Assembly: GCA_001464195.1 (NCBI GenBank)
Contig: LNEY01000033.1
Span: 1 to 64,000, forward strand
DNA length: 64,000 bases
From: Burkholderiales bacterium Ga0077547
GTDB taxonomy: Bacteria > Pseudomonadota > Gammaproteobacteria > Burkholderiales > Burkholderiaceae_C
Direction of reading: 5' to 3'
Shown here: positions 20,694 to 30,115 of the stretch, one piece after another
Position numbering within the stretch: the stretch's first letter is position 1
Layout of the letters: the number at the start of each line of letters is the position of its first letter
Made by a program: the position numbers and the translations under genes
The notes under the pieces: generated by a model
The model's input: only the letters and a program-made list of their open reading frames with translations
What the model was told of the DNA's origin: nothing
The model's database searches: none

Positions 20694-21848
20694 ATGCGAA
20701 CCCAACAACACATGCAATCGCTCGCGATCGCGGCGGCCCTGACGGCAGCCCTCGCTGCACCGGTCTGCGCGCAGGAGCTGGTGGTCAAGATCGGGCACGT
20801 GGGGCCGATCAGCGGTCCGGACGCTCACTTGGGCAAGGACAACGAGCGTGGCGCCAAGATGGCCATCGACGAACTCAACGCCAAGGGTGTGATCATCGGC
20901 GGCAAGAAGGCGAAGTTCGTGCTGCTGGCAGAGGACGATGCCTCCGATCCCAAGCAGGGCACGGCCGTAGCGCAGAAGCTGGCGGACTCGAACGTCAACG
21001 GCGTCATCGGTCACCTGAACTCGGGTACCTCGATCCCCGCAGCGAAGATCTACAGCGATGCAGGTATCCCGCAGATATCTCCGTCGTCGACCAACCCGAA
21101 GTTCACCCGCCAGGGCTACAAGACCACCTTCCGTGTCGTTGCTGACGATGTGCATCTGGGGAGCACGCTGGGTCGCTACGCGTCGCAGACGCTCAAGGGC
21201 AAGTCGATTGCCGTCATCGATGACCGCACCGCTTATGGTCAGGGCGTCGCCGAGGAATTCGAGAAGGGCGTGGCTGCCAGCGGCGGCAAGGTCACGGGCC
21301 GCCAGTTCACCACCAGCAAGGAGACCAACTTCACCTCCATCCTGACCGCCATCAAGGCCGGCAAGCCTGACGTGGTCTTCTACGGTGGCATGGACTCGGT
21401 GGCCGGGCCCATGCTGCGCCAGATGAAGAGCCTCGGTATCGCTGCCACTTTCATGGGCGGCGACGGCCTATGTACAGCGGCCTTGCCCGGCCTGTCGGCC
21501 GGTGCGATGGGCGATGGCCAGGTGGTGTGCGCGGAGGCGGGCGGTGTGGTCGGCGAGCAGAAGAAGGCGATGGATGACTTCCGTGTCGCGTTCAAGAAAA
21601 AGTTCAACGTCGAGGTCCAACTCTATGCCCCCTACGTTTACGACTCGGTCAACGTGATGGCAGCCGCCATGGTCAAGGCTGGTTCTGCCGATCCCGCCAA
21701 ATACCTGGCGACACTGGCAAAAACCGATGGCTACAAGGGCGTGACCGGCACGATCTCATTCGACGACAAGGGTGACATCAAGAACGGCGCGCTGACGCTG
21801 TACACCTTCAAGGGCGGTGTGCGCGAACAGATTGCGGTCGTGCGCTGA
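20694..21848 (+). CDS. Branched-chain amino acid ABC transporter substrate-binding protein (LivK-like)
   Basis: 384 residues, type I periplasmic binding protein. A signal peptide cleaves after residue 26 (APVCA-Q). The mature protein starts ELVVKIGHVGPISGPDAHLGKD, followed by the ligand-pocket segment HLNSGTSIPAAKIYSDAG and YDSVNVMAAAM near the C-terminus. The ATG at 20694 is preceded by GGGA at 9 nt; an ATG three codons earlier has no room for a ribosome-binding site. No permease or ATPase gene of the Liv system is adjacent, so it is an orphan here and must use components encoded elsewhere or act as a sensor. Confidence 0.93.
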   Translation: MRTQQHMQSLAIAAALTAALAAPVCAQELVVKIGHVGPISGPDAHLGKDNERGAKMAIDELNAKGVIIGGKKAKFVLLAEDDASDPKQGTAVAQKLADSNVNGVIGHLNSGTSIPAAKIYSDAGIPQISPSSTNPKFTRQGYKTTFRVVADDVHLGSTLGRYASQTLKGKSIAVIDDRTAYGQGVAEEFEKGVAASGGKVTGRQFTTSKETNFTSILTAIKAGKPDVVFYGGMDSVAGPMLRQMKSLGIAATFMGGDGLCTAALPGLSAGAMGDGQVVCAEAGGVVGEQKKAMDDFRVAFKKKFNVEVQLYAPYVYDSVNVMAAAMVKAGSADPAKYLATLAKTDGYKGVTGTISFDDKGDIKNGALTLYTFKGGVREQIAVVR

Positions 21849-21858
21849 CGTCTCGTGC

Positions 21859-22155
21859 TTATCGACTTGTGTTCTGCATCAACCCTGCAGCCTCCTGCCG
21901 CAGTTGCAGGGCTTTCTGATCGATCGCATCGAGTTCGGCGCTGGGCTCCTTGACGCTGTCCTTGGCTTTCAAGTACGCCGCCTGCCATTCCATGGAGGTG
22001 CACTCGGGAATGCTTGCGTCGCCTTGCTGTGCCTTCATGTGATCAACGCACTTCTGTAGCGCTGCGTTCATCTTGTGGCCAGCGGAGGTGGCGTCGCCAG
22101 CTCGATCGCAAGCTGACAGCATCAGTGCCATCAACATCATGAGGATGCTTTTCAT
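21859..22155 (-). CDS. Small lipoprotein of unknown function
   Basis: 98 residues. The N-terminus is a lipoprotein signal with lipobox LSAC (Cys16). The mature part is helical and charged, with two further cysteines (C in LQKCVDHM and in IPECTSMEW) that could form a disulfide. The start is ATG 22153-22155 with GGAG 8 nt upstream. Convergent with the binding-protein gene (10-nt gap) and just downstream of tRNA-Ser. Likely periplasmic, membrane-anchored; function unknown. Confidence 0.8.
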   Translation of the reverse strand: MKSILMMLMALMLSACDRAGDATSAGHKMNAALQKCVDHMKAQQGDASIPECTSMEWQAAYLKAKDSVKEPSAELDAIDQKALQLRQEAAGLMQNTSR

Positions 22156-22171
22156 CGCTGAGCTCCGCATG

Positions 22172-22193
22172 TAAAAACAGGCCCGAGGGCCCG
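22172..22193 (-). terminator. Intrinsic terminator downstream of tRNA-Ser
   Basis: On the minus strand a compact GC hairpin (GGGCC pairing with GGCCT, including one G-U pair, CTCG-type tetraloop) is followed by GTTTTT at 22172-22177. It sits 16 nt after the 3' end of tRNA-Ser and ahead of the lipoprotein start, as expected for a tRNA terminator. Confidence 0.6.
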
Positions 22194-22208
22194 TGTTCAC
22201 TGGTTGTC

Positions 22209-22299
22209 TGGCGGAGAGAGCGGGATTCGAACCCGCGGGGGGTTATTAGCCCCCACACGCTTTCCAGGCGTGCGACTTAAACCGCTCATCCATCTCTCC
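22209..22299 (-). tRNA. tRNA-Ser (anticodon GGA)
   Basis: A 91-base class II tRNA. Acceptor GGAGAGA pairs with TCTCTCC, the anticodon stem CACGC/GCGTG has loop CTGGAAA (anticodon GGA, reading UCC/UCU), the long variable arm GGGGG-CTAATAA-CCCCC is typical of tRNA-Ser, and the T-loop is TTCGAAT. Discriminator G and CCA are encoded at the 3' end (22209-22212). Confidence 0.97.
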
Positions 22300-22362
22300 G
22301 AAGCCCCAGAGTTTAGCCGACACCCCGGCCGGAAGCCGCGCTGCAGGCGGCCTGCGGTGTTG

Positions 22363-22584
22363 TCAGCGCGGTGGGAAAGCCGCCCGAACGTCGGCGGGCA
22401 GGGAATCGAAATCGTCCTCCTGCACCTGAAGGCCGCATTTCAGGTCGCTGGACGAGTCGAACCAGCCGCGCAGGTCGGAGAGCTTGGGCTCGGGCAGGGC
22501 TTCCTGCACGCCACGGTCAGCTTTGGCCTCGGGCCGGTTTCCAACATCCGATGGCGTAGGGCGAAGAAAGGGGAAAGACCGCAT
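22363..22584 (-). CDS. Small hypothetical protein
   Basis: 73 residues, not assigned a function. It has a short polar N-terminus (MRSFPFLRPTPSD) and a C-terminal block WFDSSSDLKCGLQVQEDD followed by acidic residues. From memory, I think I have seen WFDSS-x-DL-like tails in short Burkholderiales proteins, which is why I favour this frame; that is weak evidence. The start is ATG 22582-22584; the frame continues upstream without a better start. It sits between tRNA-Ser and the DUF2237 gene, same strand. Confidence 0.5.
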   Translation of the reverse strand: MRSFPFLRPTPSDVGNRPEAKADRGVQEALPEPKLSDLRGWFDSSSDLKCGLQVQEDDFDSLPADVRAAFPPR

Positions 22585-22736
22585 GGCTGTCCATTGAAGA
22601 TGTTTCTGACGCCTTGCAGCGAACCGTGGTTCGCCGTGTGCCGGCACACCCTCAATTTAGCGATATCGATCCACCAGCAACACCCCGCGACTGAGTGGTG
22701 GGGAATCCCGAAACCGCACTTCAACCGTGCAGCTGA

Positions 22737-23120
22737 TCACGCTGAATCTGTATTCGGCCCGCCCCCCAGCGCATGGGCCTGCAGCGTAGCCAGCGGCACG
22801 TGATCGAGTGCCTTGCGGTGGGTGCTCTCGAGCACGACCGGCGGTGCCACACCTGCTTTCTCGGCCTCAACCCACCGCGACGCGCACAAGCACCATCGAT
22901 CACCAGGCTTCAGCCCTGCAAAGCGGTACTCCGGGTGTGGCGTGATCAGGTCGTTGCCGCGCTCCAGCGAGAACGCCAGGAACTCCGCCGTGACCTTGGC
23001 GCACACCACATGGGTGCCCAGATCGTCTGCGCGGGTCTTGCAGCAGCCATCACGAAAAAAGCCGGTCAAGGGGTCGTAGGAGCAGGGCACGAGCTCGGTG
23101 CCCAGAACATTCAATGGCAT
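22737..23120 (-). CDS. DUF2237 family protein
   Basis: 127 residues. It matches the conserved DUF2237 pattern nearly end to end: NVLGTELVPCSYDP, TGFFRDGCC, TAEFLAFSLERGNDL, GLKPGDRWCLCASRW. The conserved cysteines (PCS, GCC, VVCA, CLCA) could bind a metal or form disulfides; the family function is not known to me. The ATG is 3 nt after the stop of the SPFH gene, so it is the third gene of a NfeD-SPFH-DUF2237 operon. Confidence 0.92.
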   Translation of the reverse strand: MPLNVLGTELVPCSYDPLTGFFRDGCCKTRADDLGTHVVCAKVTAEFLAFSLERGNDLITPHPEYRFAGLKPGDRWCLCASRWVEAEKAGVAPPVVLESTHRKALDHVPLATLQAHALGGGPNTDSA

Positions 23121-23123
23121 GGT

Positions 23124-24041
23124 TCAGTTGGCTCCCGGTGGCTTGGGTTTCAGCAAGGTCATCGCGGTGCCGATCAGTGCCGAGACTTCGCTCATGTTGC
23201 CGGGCACGATCATCGTGTTGTTCTTCTGCGCCAGCTGTGCATAGGCCTCGACGGCCTTCTCGGCCACCTTCAGCTGCACCGCTTGCTCGCCGCCGGGGGC
23301 ACGGATGGCTTCTGCAATTTTGCGTATGGCTTCGGCGCTGGCTTCGGCCACGGCCAAGATGGCCGAGGCTTCGCCCTGGGCCTGGTTGATCTCGGCCTGA
23401 CGCTGCCCCTCCGACCGGGCGATGAACGCTTCTCGCTCGCCGGTGGCGATGTTGATCTGCTCCTGCTTGCGGCCTTCGGAGGCGGCAATCAGCGCACGCT
23501 TCTCGCGCTCTGCGGTGATCTGCGCCTGCATGCTGCGCAGGATCTCCGCCGGTGGTGTCAGGTCCTTGATTTCGTAGCGCAGCACCTTCACGCCCCAATT
23601 GGCCGCCGCCTCGTCCAGCGCGTTGACGACTGAGGCGTTGATGGTGTCGCGCTCCTCGAAGGTCTTGTCGAGTTCCATCTTGCCGATCACTGAACGCAGC
23701 AGCGTTTGCGCCAGTTGGGTGATGGCGAAAATGTAGTTGCTTGACCCATAGCTTGCGCGCATCGGGTCGGTGATCTGGAAGTAGATGATGCCGTCGACCT
23801 GCAACTGTGTGTTGTCACGCGTGATGCAAACCTGGCTCGGCACGTCGAGCGGCACTTCTTTCAGCGAATGCTTGTAGGCCACTCGCTCAATGAAGGGCAC
23901 GACGAATTTCAACCCTGGTGTCAGGGTGCGGTCGTACTTGCCCAAGCGCTCGACAACCCAGGCGTGCTGCTGCGGCACGATCTTGAACGTTTGTGAAATG
24001 AAGATGACCGCGATGATCGCGATGACGACGGCAATGTCCAT
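23124..24041 (-). CDS. SPFH/band-7 membrane protein (paraslipin/QmcA type)
   Basis: 305 residues. An N-terminal membrane anchor (about 4-20, VVIAIIAVIFIS) is followed by the SPFH domain (VPQQHAWVVERLGKYDRTL, GLKFVVPFIERVAY) and a coiled-coil region rich in Ala/Glu (AEREKRALIAASEGRKQE). It is a stomatin-like scaffold that forms oligomers in the membrane. The gene directly upstream encodes an NfeD-like partner (22-nt gap), the classical pairing in which the two proteins act together in membrane quality control. Confidence 0.95.
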   Translation of the reverse strand: MDIAVVIAIIAVIFISQTFKIVPQQHAWVVERLGKYDRTLTPGLKFVVPFIERVAYKHSLKEVPLDVPSQVCITRDNTQLQVDGIIYFQITDPMRASYGSSNYIFAITQLAQTLLRSVIGKMELDKTFEERDTINASVVNALDEAAANWGVKVLRYEIKDLTPPAEILRSMQAQITAEREKRALIAASEGRKQEQINIATGEREAFIARSEGQRQAEINQAQGEASAILAVAEASAEAIRKIAEAIRAPGGEQAVQLKVAEKAVEAYAQLAQKNNTMIVPGNMSEVSALIGTAMTLLKPKPPGAN

Positions 24042-24063
24042 GAGAGCCTTTGAAGTGAGGAGT

Positions 24064-24519
24064 TCAGTGGGCCGGACGCGCCAGCGCCGACAGGGGTGCG
24101 ACCACCAGCCAGTTGCCTTCGACGGCTACCACGCGGTGCAAGCCAGGGCCAGCGTCGCAGCCGGGCTGTAGACGGGCGGTCCACGCGGAGCCTCGGTAGG
24201 TCACCCGGGCCGTGTGGTCGGCCGCCCACTTGCCGACGTGCACCGTTTCGCCGATGTCCAGATTCACGTCGCGGTTCTCGCGCGCGACCAAGCTTTGCGG
24301 ATGCCGCATGCGGCGCCAGTGCCACAGCGCCGTCGCGCCGCTGCCAACGACCGCCGCGACGACCACCTGCACCACGCTGGCCAGCCCCAGGTGTGTCGCC
24401 ACGGCGCCGCTGGCCAGGCCAAGCGCGATCATCAGCAGGTAAAACGTACCGGTGGCGAGCTCGACCGCCACTGCAGCGCCGGCTGCGATCCACCAGAACG
24501 TGGCCTGTGACATGTCCAT
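24064..24519 (-). CDS. NfeD-family membrane protein
   Basis: 151 residues. Membrane helices fill about 8-75 (FWWIAAGAAVAVELATGTFY, then the AVVGSGATALW segment) and are followed by a soluble OB-fold-like C-terminal domain (LDIGETVHVGKW, ARVTYRGSAWTARL, VVAVEGNWLVV). It is partner of the SPFH protein encoded next. Two ATG codons (24517-24519 and 24511-24513) are possible starts; neither has a clear ribosome-binding site. The frame stays open further upstream but that part is not family-like. Confidence 0.92.
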   Translation of the reverse strand: MDMSQATFWWIAAGAAVAVELATGTFYLLMIALGLASGAVATHLGLASVVQVVVAAVVGSGATALWHWRRMRHPQSLVARENRDVNLDIGETVHVGKWAADHTARVTYRGSAWTARLQPGCDAGPGLHRVVAVEGNWLVVAPLSALARPAH

Positions 24520-24677
24520 GTCTTGTTGACGGTGTGGTTGTGGGAGTGCGCGCCAGTGTAGTTCGCGCAGGTTGCTTGCGCCCCGCAAACGGCGCGCGAC
24601 AGGCTGGTGCGACGGGCTGCGGTTCGCCCAAACGCCCTAAACTCCGCGCTCCTTCCACGCCGCCCACTGGGACTGCC

Positions 24678-26942
24678 ATGCTGCGCTTTCGCTTTCCGAT
24701 CGTGATCATCGACGAGGACTACCGCTCGGAAAACACCTCCGGCCTGGGCATCCGTGCGCTGGCGCAGGCCATCGAGAAAGAGGGTTTCGAGGTGCTGGGC
24801 GCCACCAGCTATGGCGACCTGAGCCAGTTCGCGCAGCAGCAAAGCCGCGCCAGCGCCTTCATCCTGTCGATCGACGACGAGGAGTTCACGCCCGGCCCCG
24901 AGCTTGACCCGGCGGTGCTGAACCTGCGCAAGTTCATCGAGGAAATTCGCTTCAAGAACGCCGACATCCCGATCTACATCTACGGGGAGACGCGCACCTC
25001 GCAGCACATCCCGAACGACATCCTGCGCGAGCTGCACGGCTTCATCCACATGTTCGAGGACACGCCGGAGTTCGTGGCCCGTCACATCATCCGCGAGGCC
25101 AAGAGCTACCTGGGCGGTCTGCCGCCCCCTTTCTTCAAGGCGCTGATGGACTATGCGCAGGACGGCTCGTACAGCTGGCACTGCCCGGGCCACTCAGGCG
25201 GCGTGGCGTTCCTGAAGAGCCCGGTCGGCCAGATGTTCCACCAGTTCTTCGGCGAGAACATGCTGCGAGCGGACGTGTGCAACGCGGTCGAGGAACTGGG
25301 GCAACTGCTCGACCACGATGGCGCCATCGGCGCCTCAGAGCGCAACGCGGCGCGCATCTTCAATGCCGACCATTGCTTCTTCGTCACCAATGGCACCAGC
25401 ACCAGCAACAAGATGGTCTGGCACCACACCGTGGCGCCCGGCGATGTGGTGGTGGTCGACCGCAACTGCCACAAGTCGATCCTGCACGCGATCATCATGA
25501 CCGGCGCGGTGCCGGTGTTCTTGCGGCCCACGCGCAACCACTACGGCATCATCGGCCCGATCCCCCAGGCCGAGTTCTCGCCCGAGGCGATCCGCCAGAA
25601 GATCGCTGCCAACCCGCTGCTCAAGGGCGTCAATGCCAAGACCGTCAAGCCGCGCATCCTGACCTTGACGCAGAGCACCTACGACGGCGTGCTCTACAAC
25701 ACCGAGACCATCAAGCACGCGCTCGACGGCTACATCGACACGCTGCATTTCGACGAGGCCTGGCTGCCACACGCAGCTTTCCACCGCTTCTACGGCAGCT
25801 TCCACGCCATGGGCAAGAAGCGCGCACGGCCGAAGGACCAGATCGTCTTCGCGACGCAGTCCACCCACAAGCTGCTCGCCGGCATCAGCCAGGCCAGCCA
25901 GGTGCTGGTTCAGGACGCGGTCGATCGCAAGCTGGACCGGCACCTCTTCAACGAGGCCTACCTGATGCACACCAGCACCAGCCCGCAGTACGCCATCATC
26001 GCGAGCTGCGACGTGGCGGCCGCGATGATGGAAGCGCCGGGCGGCCCGGCGCTGGTCGAGGAAAGCATCAGCGAAGCGCTCGACTTCCGCCGCGCGATGC
26101 GCAAGGTCGACAAGGAGTTCGGCAACAAGGATTGGTGGTTCAAGGTCTGGGGCCCGGACAAGCTGTGCGCCGACGGCATTGGCAAGAGCGAGGACTGGGT
26201 GCTCAAAGCGGGCGATAAATGGCACGGCTTCGGCAACCTGGCCGAAGGCTTCAATCTGCTCGACCCGATCAAGAGCACCGTGATCACGCCCGGGCTGGAC
26301 ATGTCGGGCAAGTTCGCCAAGACGGGCATCCCGGCGTCGATCGTTACCAAGTATCTGGCCGAGCACGGCATCGTGGTCGAGAAAACCGGGCTTTACTCGT
26401 TCTTCATCATGTTCACCATCGGCATCACCAAGGGCCGCTGGAACACGATGGTGACTGCGCTTCAGCAGTTCAAGGACGACTACGACCGCAACCTGCCGAT
26501 GTGGAAGATGCTTCCGGAGTTCGTTGCCAAGTACCCGCGCTACGAGCGCATGGGGCTGCGCGACCTGTGCCAGAGCATCCACGCGATGTATGCCAAGGGT
26601 GACATCGCCAGGCTGACCACCGACATGTACCTGTCGGACCTGCAGCCGGCGATGAAGCCGAGCGACGCCTACGCCTACATCGCGCACCGCAAGACCGAGC
26701 GCGTGGAGATCGACGCGCTGGAAGGGCGCATCACCACCACCTTGCTGACGCCCTACCCACCGGGCATTCCGTTGCTGATCCCGGGTGAGGTGTTCAACAA
26801 GAAGATCGTCGATTACCTGCGCTTCACCCGAGACTTCAACGCGGCGTTTCCTGGCTTCGACACCGATGTGCACGGCCTGGTCGAAGAAGAGGCTGAAGAC
26901 GGCAGCAAGCGCTACGGGATTGACTGCGTGCGGGAAGATTGA
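24678..26942 (+). CDS. Biodegradative-type arginine/lysine/ornithine decarboxylase
   Basis: 754 residues, fold-type I PLP decarboxylase. An N-terminal response-regulator-like wing (MLRFRFPIVIIDEDYRSENTS) is followed by the catalytic core with WHCPGHSGG near residue 170, HFDEAWLPHAAFHRFY, the Schiff-base lysine K398 in STHKLLAG, and the C-terminal domain. The family consumes protons and yields agmatine, cadaverine or putrescine. The HFDEAW block and overall length fit the arginine/lysine group; the exact substrate is not decidable here. The ATG at 24678 is the family start, since upstream sequence lies in the nfeD promoter region. No antiporter gene is adjacent. Confidence 0.93.
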   Translation: MLRFRFPIVIIDEDYRSENTSGLGIRALAQAIEKEGFEVLGATSYGDLSQFAQQQSRASAFILSIDDEEFTPGPELDPAVLNLRKFIEEIRFKNADIPIYIYGETRTSQHIPNDILRELHGFIHMFEDTPEFVARHIIREAKSYLGGLPPPFFKALMDYAQDGSYSWHCPGHSGGVAFLKSPVGQMFHQFFGENMLRADVCNAVEELGQLLDHDGAIGASERNAARIFNADHCFFVTNGTSTSNKMVWHHTVAPGDVVVVDRNCHKSILHAIIMTGAVPVFLRPTRNHYGIIGPIPQAEFSPEAIRQKIAANPLLKGVNAKTVKPRILTLTQSTYDGVLYNTETIKHALDGYIDTLHFDEAWLPHAAFHRFYGSFHAMGKKRARPKDQIVFATQSTHKLLAGISQASQVLVQDAVDRKLDRHLFNEAYLMHTSTSPQYAIIASCDVAAAMMEAPGGPALVEESISEALDFRRAMRKVDKEFGNKDWWFKVWGPDKLCADGIGKSEDWVLKAGDKWHGFGNLAEGFNLLDPIKSTVITPGLDMSGKFAKTGIPASIVTKYLAEHGIVVEKTGLYSFFIMFTIGITKGRWNTMVTALQQFKDDYDRNLPMWKMLPEFVAKYPRYERMGLRDLCQSIHAMYAKGDIARLTTDMYLSDLQPAMKPSDAYAYIAHRKTERVEIDALEGRITTTLLTPYPPGIPLLIPGEVFNKKIVDYLRFTRDFNAAFPGFDTDVHGLVEEEAEDGSKRYGIDCVRED

Positions 26943-26998
26943 GGCTTGCTGCTTCGAGTTCGGCGCGGTAGCACTGCGGCGGGCCACTGTGTTGCGTT

Positions 26999-27284
26999 CA
27001 TGTCCCCCGGGCCGGTTCACCCTTCATTTGCTTCGGCTCAAGCCGCTCCGGCCCTCCTCCTTTACTTCACTCCACACAGCGGCCCACCGCAGCGCTCCTG
27101 CCACCACCGAAGCAGGCTGGGTTTGAAGCCTTTGCATGCGGCAATGGTGCTTGCTGTCGAGGGTGTGGGGTGACCGGCGCAGCGAAGTAAAGGGGGAGGG
27201 CCGGATCGGTCTTGCCGGAAGCGTTCTGGCCGTGATCCGGCCCGGAGGACATGAGCGGAGCCGGTCACCCCGCGCCCTCGACAG
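26999..27284. repeat. Interleaved long inverted repeats (mutually exclusive stems) in the 360-base decarboxylase-dxs gap
   Basis: This is the only gene-free stretch over 300 bases. Stem A: 26999-27015 with 27237-27253 (16 of 17). Stem B: 27047-27068 with 27184-27205 (21 of 22, the exception a G-U pair). Stem C: 27154-27178 with 27260-27284 (23 of 25, both exceptions G-U). Stem D: 27198-27207 with 27234-27243 (10 of 10). A encloses B and C encloses D, but C crosses A and B, and D shares bases with both, so A+B and C+D cannot form together. The covering frames lack coding character. It lies between two convergent genes. It could be a structured RNA, a complex bidirectional terminator, or a decayed repetitive element. 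Confidence 0.8.
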
Positions 27285-27302
27285 CCCGAGACGATCAGCC
27301 GA

Positions 27303-29207
27303 TCACTGATGCACAGCCGGCCGCACCAGCGCCGGACGACCGCCGAAGCGCTTCAGGATCGATTGCTCGATGCCTGCGGCGTCGAGCCCGCAGCGCGACA
27401 TCAGCACCGCCGGGTCGCCGTGTTCGATGAACTCGTCGGGCAGTCCCAGCACCAGCACCGGTGTCGCGATGCCGGCCTGTTGCAGCGCTTCGAGCACCGC
27501 CGAGCCTGCGCCGCCCATCGTGCAGCCGTCTTCGACAGTGACCAGCGCATCGTGCGTACGCGCCAGCTCGGCGACCAGCTCCGCATCGAGCGGTTTCGCG
27601 AAGCGCATGTTGGCTACCGTCGCGTCCAGGCGCTCGGCGGCGTCCAGTGCGGCGTAAAGCAGGGTGCCGAAAGCCAGGATGGCGATGCGCTTGCCGTGTG
27701 CGCCGTTGTTCTGCCCCGCCTCGCGACGCACCTCGCCCTTGCCGAGCGGGATCGCCGTCATCGCAGACTGCACCTCGACGCCCACACCCTTGCCGCGCGG
27801 GTAACGCACGGCGGTCGGGTGATCCTGCAGGAAAGCGGTGTACAGCAGCTGACGGCATTCGTTCTCGTCGGCCGGCGTCATCACGCTCATGTTCGGGATG
27901 CAACGCAGGAAGGCGATGTCGTAGTTGCCCGCATGCGTCGCGCCATCGGCGCCAACCAGGCCCGCACGGTCGAGCGCAAACACCACCGGCAGGTTCTGGA
28001 TTGCCACGTCGTGGATCAGCTGGTCGTAGGCGCGCTGCAAGAAGGTGGAATAGATCGCAACGACTGGCTTCAAGCCCTCGCAGGCGATGCCCGCGGCGAA
28101 GGTCACCGCGTGCTGCTCGGCGATGCCGACGTCGTGATACCGGTTCGGAAAGCGGCGCTCAAACTCCACCATGCCCGAGCCTTCGCGCATCGCCGGTGTG
28201 ATGCCGACCAGCCGCTCGTCCTGTGCCGCCATGTCGCACAGCCAGCTGCCGAAGACCTGGGTGAAGGTCGGCTTGCCGGGCGCTGCGGCCTTGATGCCCA
28301 CCGCCGGGTCGAACTTGCCGGGCCCGTGGTAGTTGATCGGGTCGTTCTCGGCCAGCTTGTAGCCCTGGCCCTTCTTGGTGACCACGTGCAGGAACTGCGG
28401 CCCTTTCAGGTTGCGCAGGTTCTCCAGCGTCGGGATCAGTGCGTCGAGGTCGTGGCCGTCGATCGGGCCCACGTAGTTGAAGCCGAACTCCTCGAAGATC
28501 GTGCCCGGCACGACCATGCCCTTGGCATGCGACTCGAAGCGGCGCGCCAGTTCCAGCAGCGGCGGCGCGTTCTTCAATACCGACTTCGCGGTGTCACGCG
28601 CATTGGCATAGAAACGACCGCTCATCAGCCGCGCCAGGTAGCGATTCAGCGCGCCCACCGGCGGCGAGATCGACATGTCGTTGTCGTTCAGGATCACCAG
28701 CACGTCGGCACCGGCGACGCCGGCGTTGTTGAGCGCCTCGAATGCCATGCCAGCGCTCATGGCGCCGTCGCCGATGACCGCGATCGACTTGCGGTGCTCT
28801 CCCTTCAGTGCAGCGCCCACCGCCATGCCGAGCGCTGCCGAGATCGATGTCGATGAATGCGCGGTGCCGAACGTGTCGTACTCGCTTTCGTCGCGGCGCG
28901 GAAAGCCACTGATGCCACCGAGCTGCCGCAAGGTGCCCATGCGGTCACGGCGGCCGGTCAGGATCTTGTGCGGATAGGTCTGGTGGCCGACGTCCCACAC
29001 GATGCGGTCGTTCGGGGTGTTGAACACATGGTGCAAGGCGACCGTCAGCTCGACCGTGCCGAGGTTGGACGACAGATGACCTCCGGTCTGCGACACGCTG
29101 TGCAGCAGGTAATCGCGCAACTCGCCTGCCAGTCGGTGCAGTTCGCTGCGAGACAGGCGCCGGACATCGGCGGGAGATTCGATCGATTGGAGCAGTGCTT
29201 GTTTCAT
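27303..29207 (-). CDS. dxs: 1-deoxy-D-xylulose-5-phosphate synthase Dxs
   Basis: 634 residues, thiamine-diphosphate enzyme that condenses pyruvate and glyceraldehyde 3-phosphate, the first step of the MEP isoprenoid route. [17 protein letters not shown], the ThDP motif [18 protein letters not shown] and the transketolase pyrimidine domain with [11 protein letters not shown] and [15 protein letters not shown] are all present. The start is ATG 29205-29207 (MKQALLQSI), 2 nt after the ispA stop, giving the usual xseB-ispA-dxs operon. The family is unambiguous. Confidence 0.98.
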   Translation of the reverse strand: MKQALLQSIESPADVRRLSRSELHRLAGELRDYLLHSVSQTGGHLSSNLGTVELTVALHHVFNTPNDRIVWDVGHQTYPHKILTGRRDRMGTLRQLGGISGFPRRDESEYDTFGTAHSSTSISAALGMAVGAALKGEHRKSIAVIGDGAMSAGMAFEALNNAGVAGADVLVILNDNDMSISPPVGALNRYLARLMSGRFYANARDTAKSVLKNAPPLLELARRFESHAKGMVVPGTIFEEFGFNYVGPIDGHDLDALIPTLENLRNLKGPQFLHVVTKKGQGYKLAENDPINYHGPGKFDPAVGIKAAAPGKPTFTQVFGSWLCDMAAQDERLVGITPAMREGSGMVEFERRFPNRYHDVGIAEQHAVTFAAGIACEGLKPVVAIYSTFLQRAYDQLIHDVAIQNLPVVFALDRAGLVGADGATHAGNYDIAFLRCIPNMSVMTPADENECRQLLYTAFLQDHPTAVRYPRGKGVGVEVQSAMTAIPLGKGEVRREAGQNNGAHGKRIAILAFGTLLYAALDAAERLDATVANMRFAKPLDAELVAELARTHDALVTVEDGCTMGGAGSAVLEALQQAGIATPVLVLGLPDEFIEHGDPAVLMSRCGLDAAGIEQSILKRFGGRPALVRPAVHQ

Positions 29208-29209
29208 CG

Positions 29210-30115
29210 TCAACGGTCCCGTTCCACCACCTTGTCAGCCAGCACGCTCAGCCACACCGTGTCGCGCAGCGCCGAGCGCGACAGTGCCGATTGCGCCTGA
29301 TCGCGCAGGGCCATCGCATGTCGCCGCGCTGCGTCCAGCCCCATCAGACTGACATAGGTGGGCTTGTTGGCATCCATGTCCTTGCCTGCTGTTTTACCGA
29401 GCTTGTCCGATGCCTGGGTCACGTCGAGCACATCGTCGATGACCTGGAAGGCCAGCCCGATCGAGTCTCCGTAAACCTCCAGCGCTGACCAGGCTGCGGT
29501 GTCGATGTCGCCGCAGGCCGCGCCCATCATCACGCTGGCCCGCAGCAGGGCACCGGTCTTGCGACGGTGCATGTCGCGCAGGCTGTGTTCATCCAGCGGG
29601 CAGCCGACGCTGGCGAGGTCGATGGCTTGGCCGCCGGCCATGCCGGCATGGCCGGCGGCCCGGGCCAGCAGGCCGCAGAGCCGCGCTTGCAGCGCCGCCG
29701 GAACGGCCTCCTCAACGTTGGCCGATGACTCGGGGGTCAGCACCTCGAAGGCCAGCGCTTGCATCGCATCACCGGCCAGCATCGCGGGCGCTTCGCCGAA
29801 CTGCACATGCACCGTCGGCTTGCCGCGTCGCAGCACGTCGTTGTCCATGCAAGGCATGTCGTCATGCACCAGCGAGTAGGCATGAATGAGTTCAACGGCG
29901 CATGCGGCCCGCAGCGATGCCATGCGCCGGCCGCCGACCGCATGCGCCGCGGCCAGCGCCAGCAGCGGGCGCAACCGCTTGCCACCATCCAGTACCCCGT
30001 AGCGCATCGCGGTGCCGAGGCCCGCCGGCGCGTCAGCGGGCACCCAACGTCCCAGGCAGTCTTCAACCGCTGCCAATTGGGCGCGTGCCCAGGTGTCGAA
30101 ATCGGCAACCGTCAT
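29210..30115 (-). CDS. ispA: Farnesyl diphosphate synthase IspA
   Basis: 301 residues, short-chain prenyltransferase that makes farnesyl diphosphate. The first aspartate-rich motif DDMPCMDND and the second DDVLDV are intact; [13 protein letters not shown] at the N-terminus is the diphosphate-binding segment. The ATG at 30113-30115 overlaps the xseB stop by 4 bases. Confidence 0.97.
   Translation of the reverse strand: MTVADFDTWARAQLAAVEDCLGRWVPADAPAGLGTAMRYGVLDGGKRLRPLLALAAAHAVGGRRMASLRAACAVELIHAYSLVHDDMPCMDNDVLRRGKPTVHVQFGEAPAMLAGDAMQALAFEVLTPESSANVEEAVPAALQARLCGLLARAAGHAGMAGGQAIDLASVGCPLDEHSLRDMHRRKTGALLRASVMMGAACGDIDTAAWSALEVYGDSIGLAFQVIDDVLDVTQASDKLGKTAGKDMDANKPTYVSLMGLDAARRHAMALRDQAQSALSRSALRDTVWLSVLADKVVERDR

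Noticed and set aside
24096-24677. Decarboxylase extended N-terminally by 194 residues
   Set aside because: The extension overlaps nfeD on the other strand and is Arg/Pro-rich noise; the family begins at ATG 24678.
25335-27020. A 561-codon minus-strand frame over the decarboxylase, reaching the gap beyond it
   Set aside because: Its start lies inside the inverted-repeat gap and the rest mirrors the decarboxylase; no domain recognised.
27309-28856. A 515-codon plus-strand frame over dxs
   Set aside because: Dxs is certain on the minus strand; the antisense product has no family character and is a GC-driven shadow.
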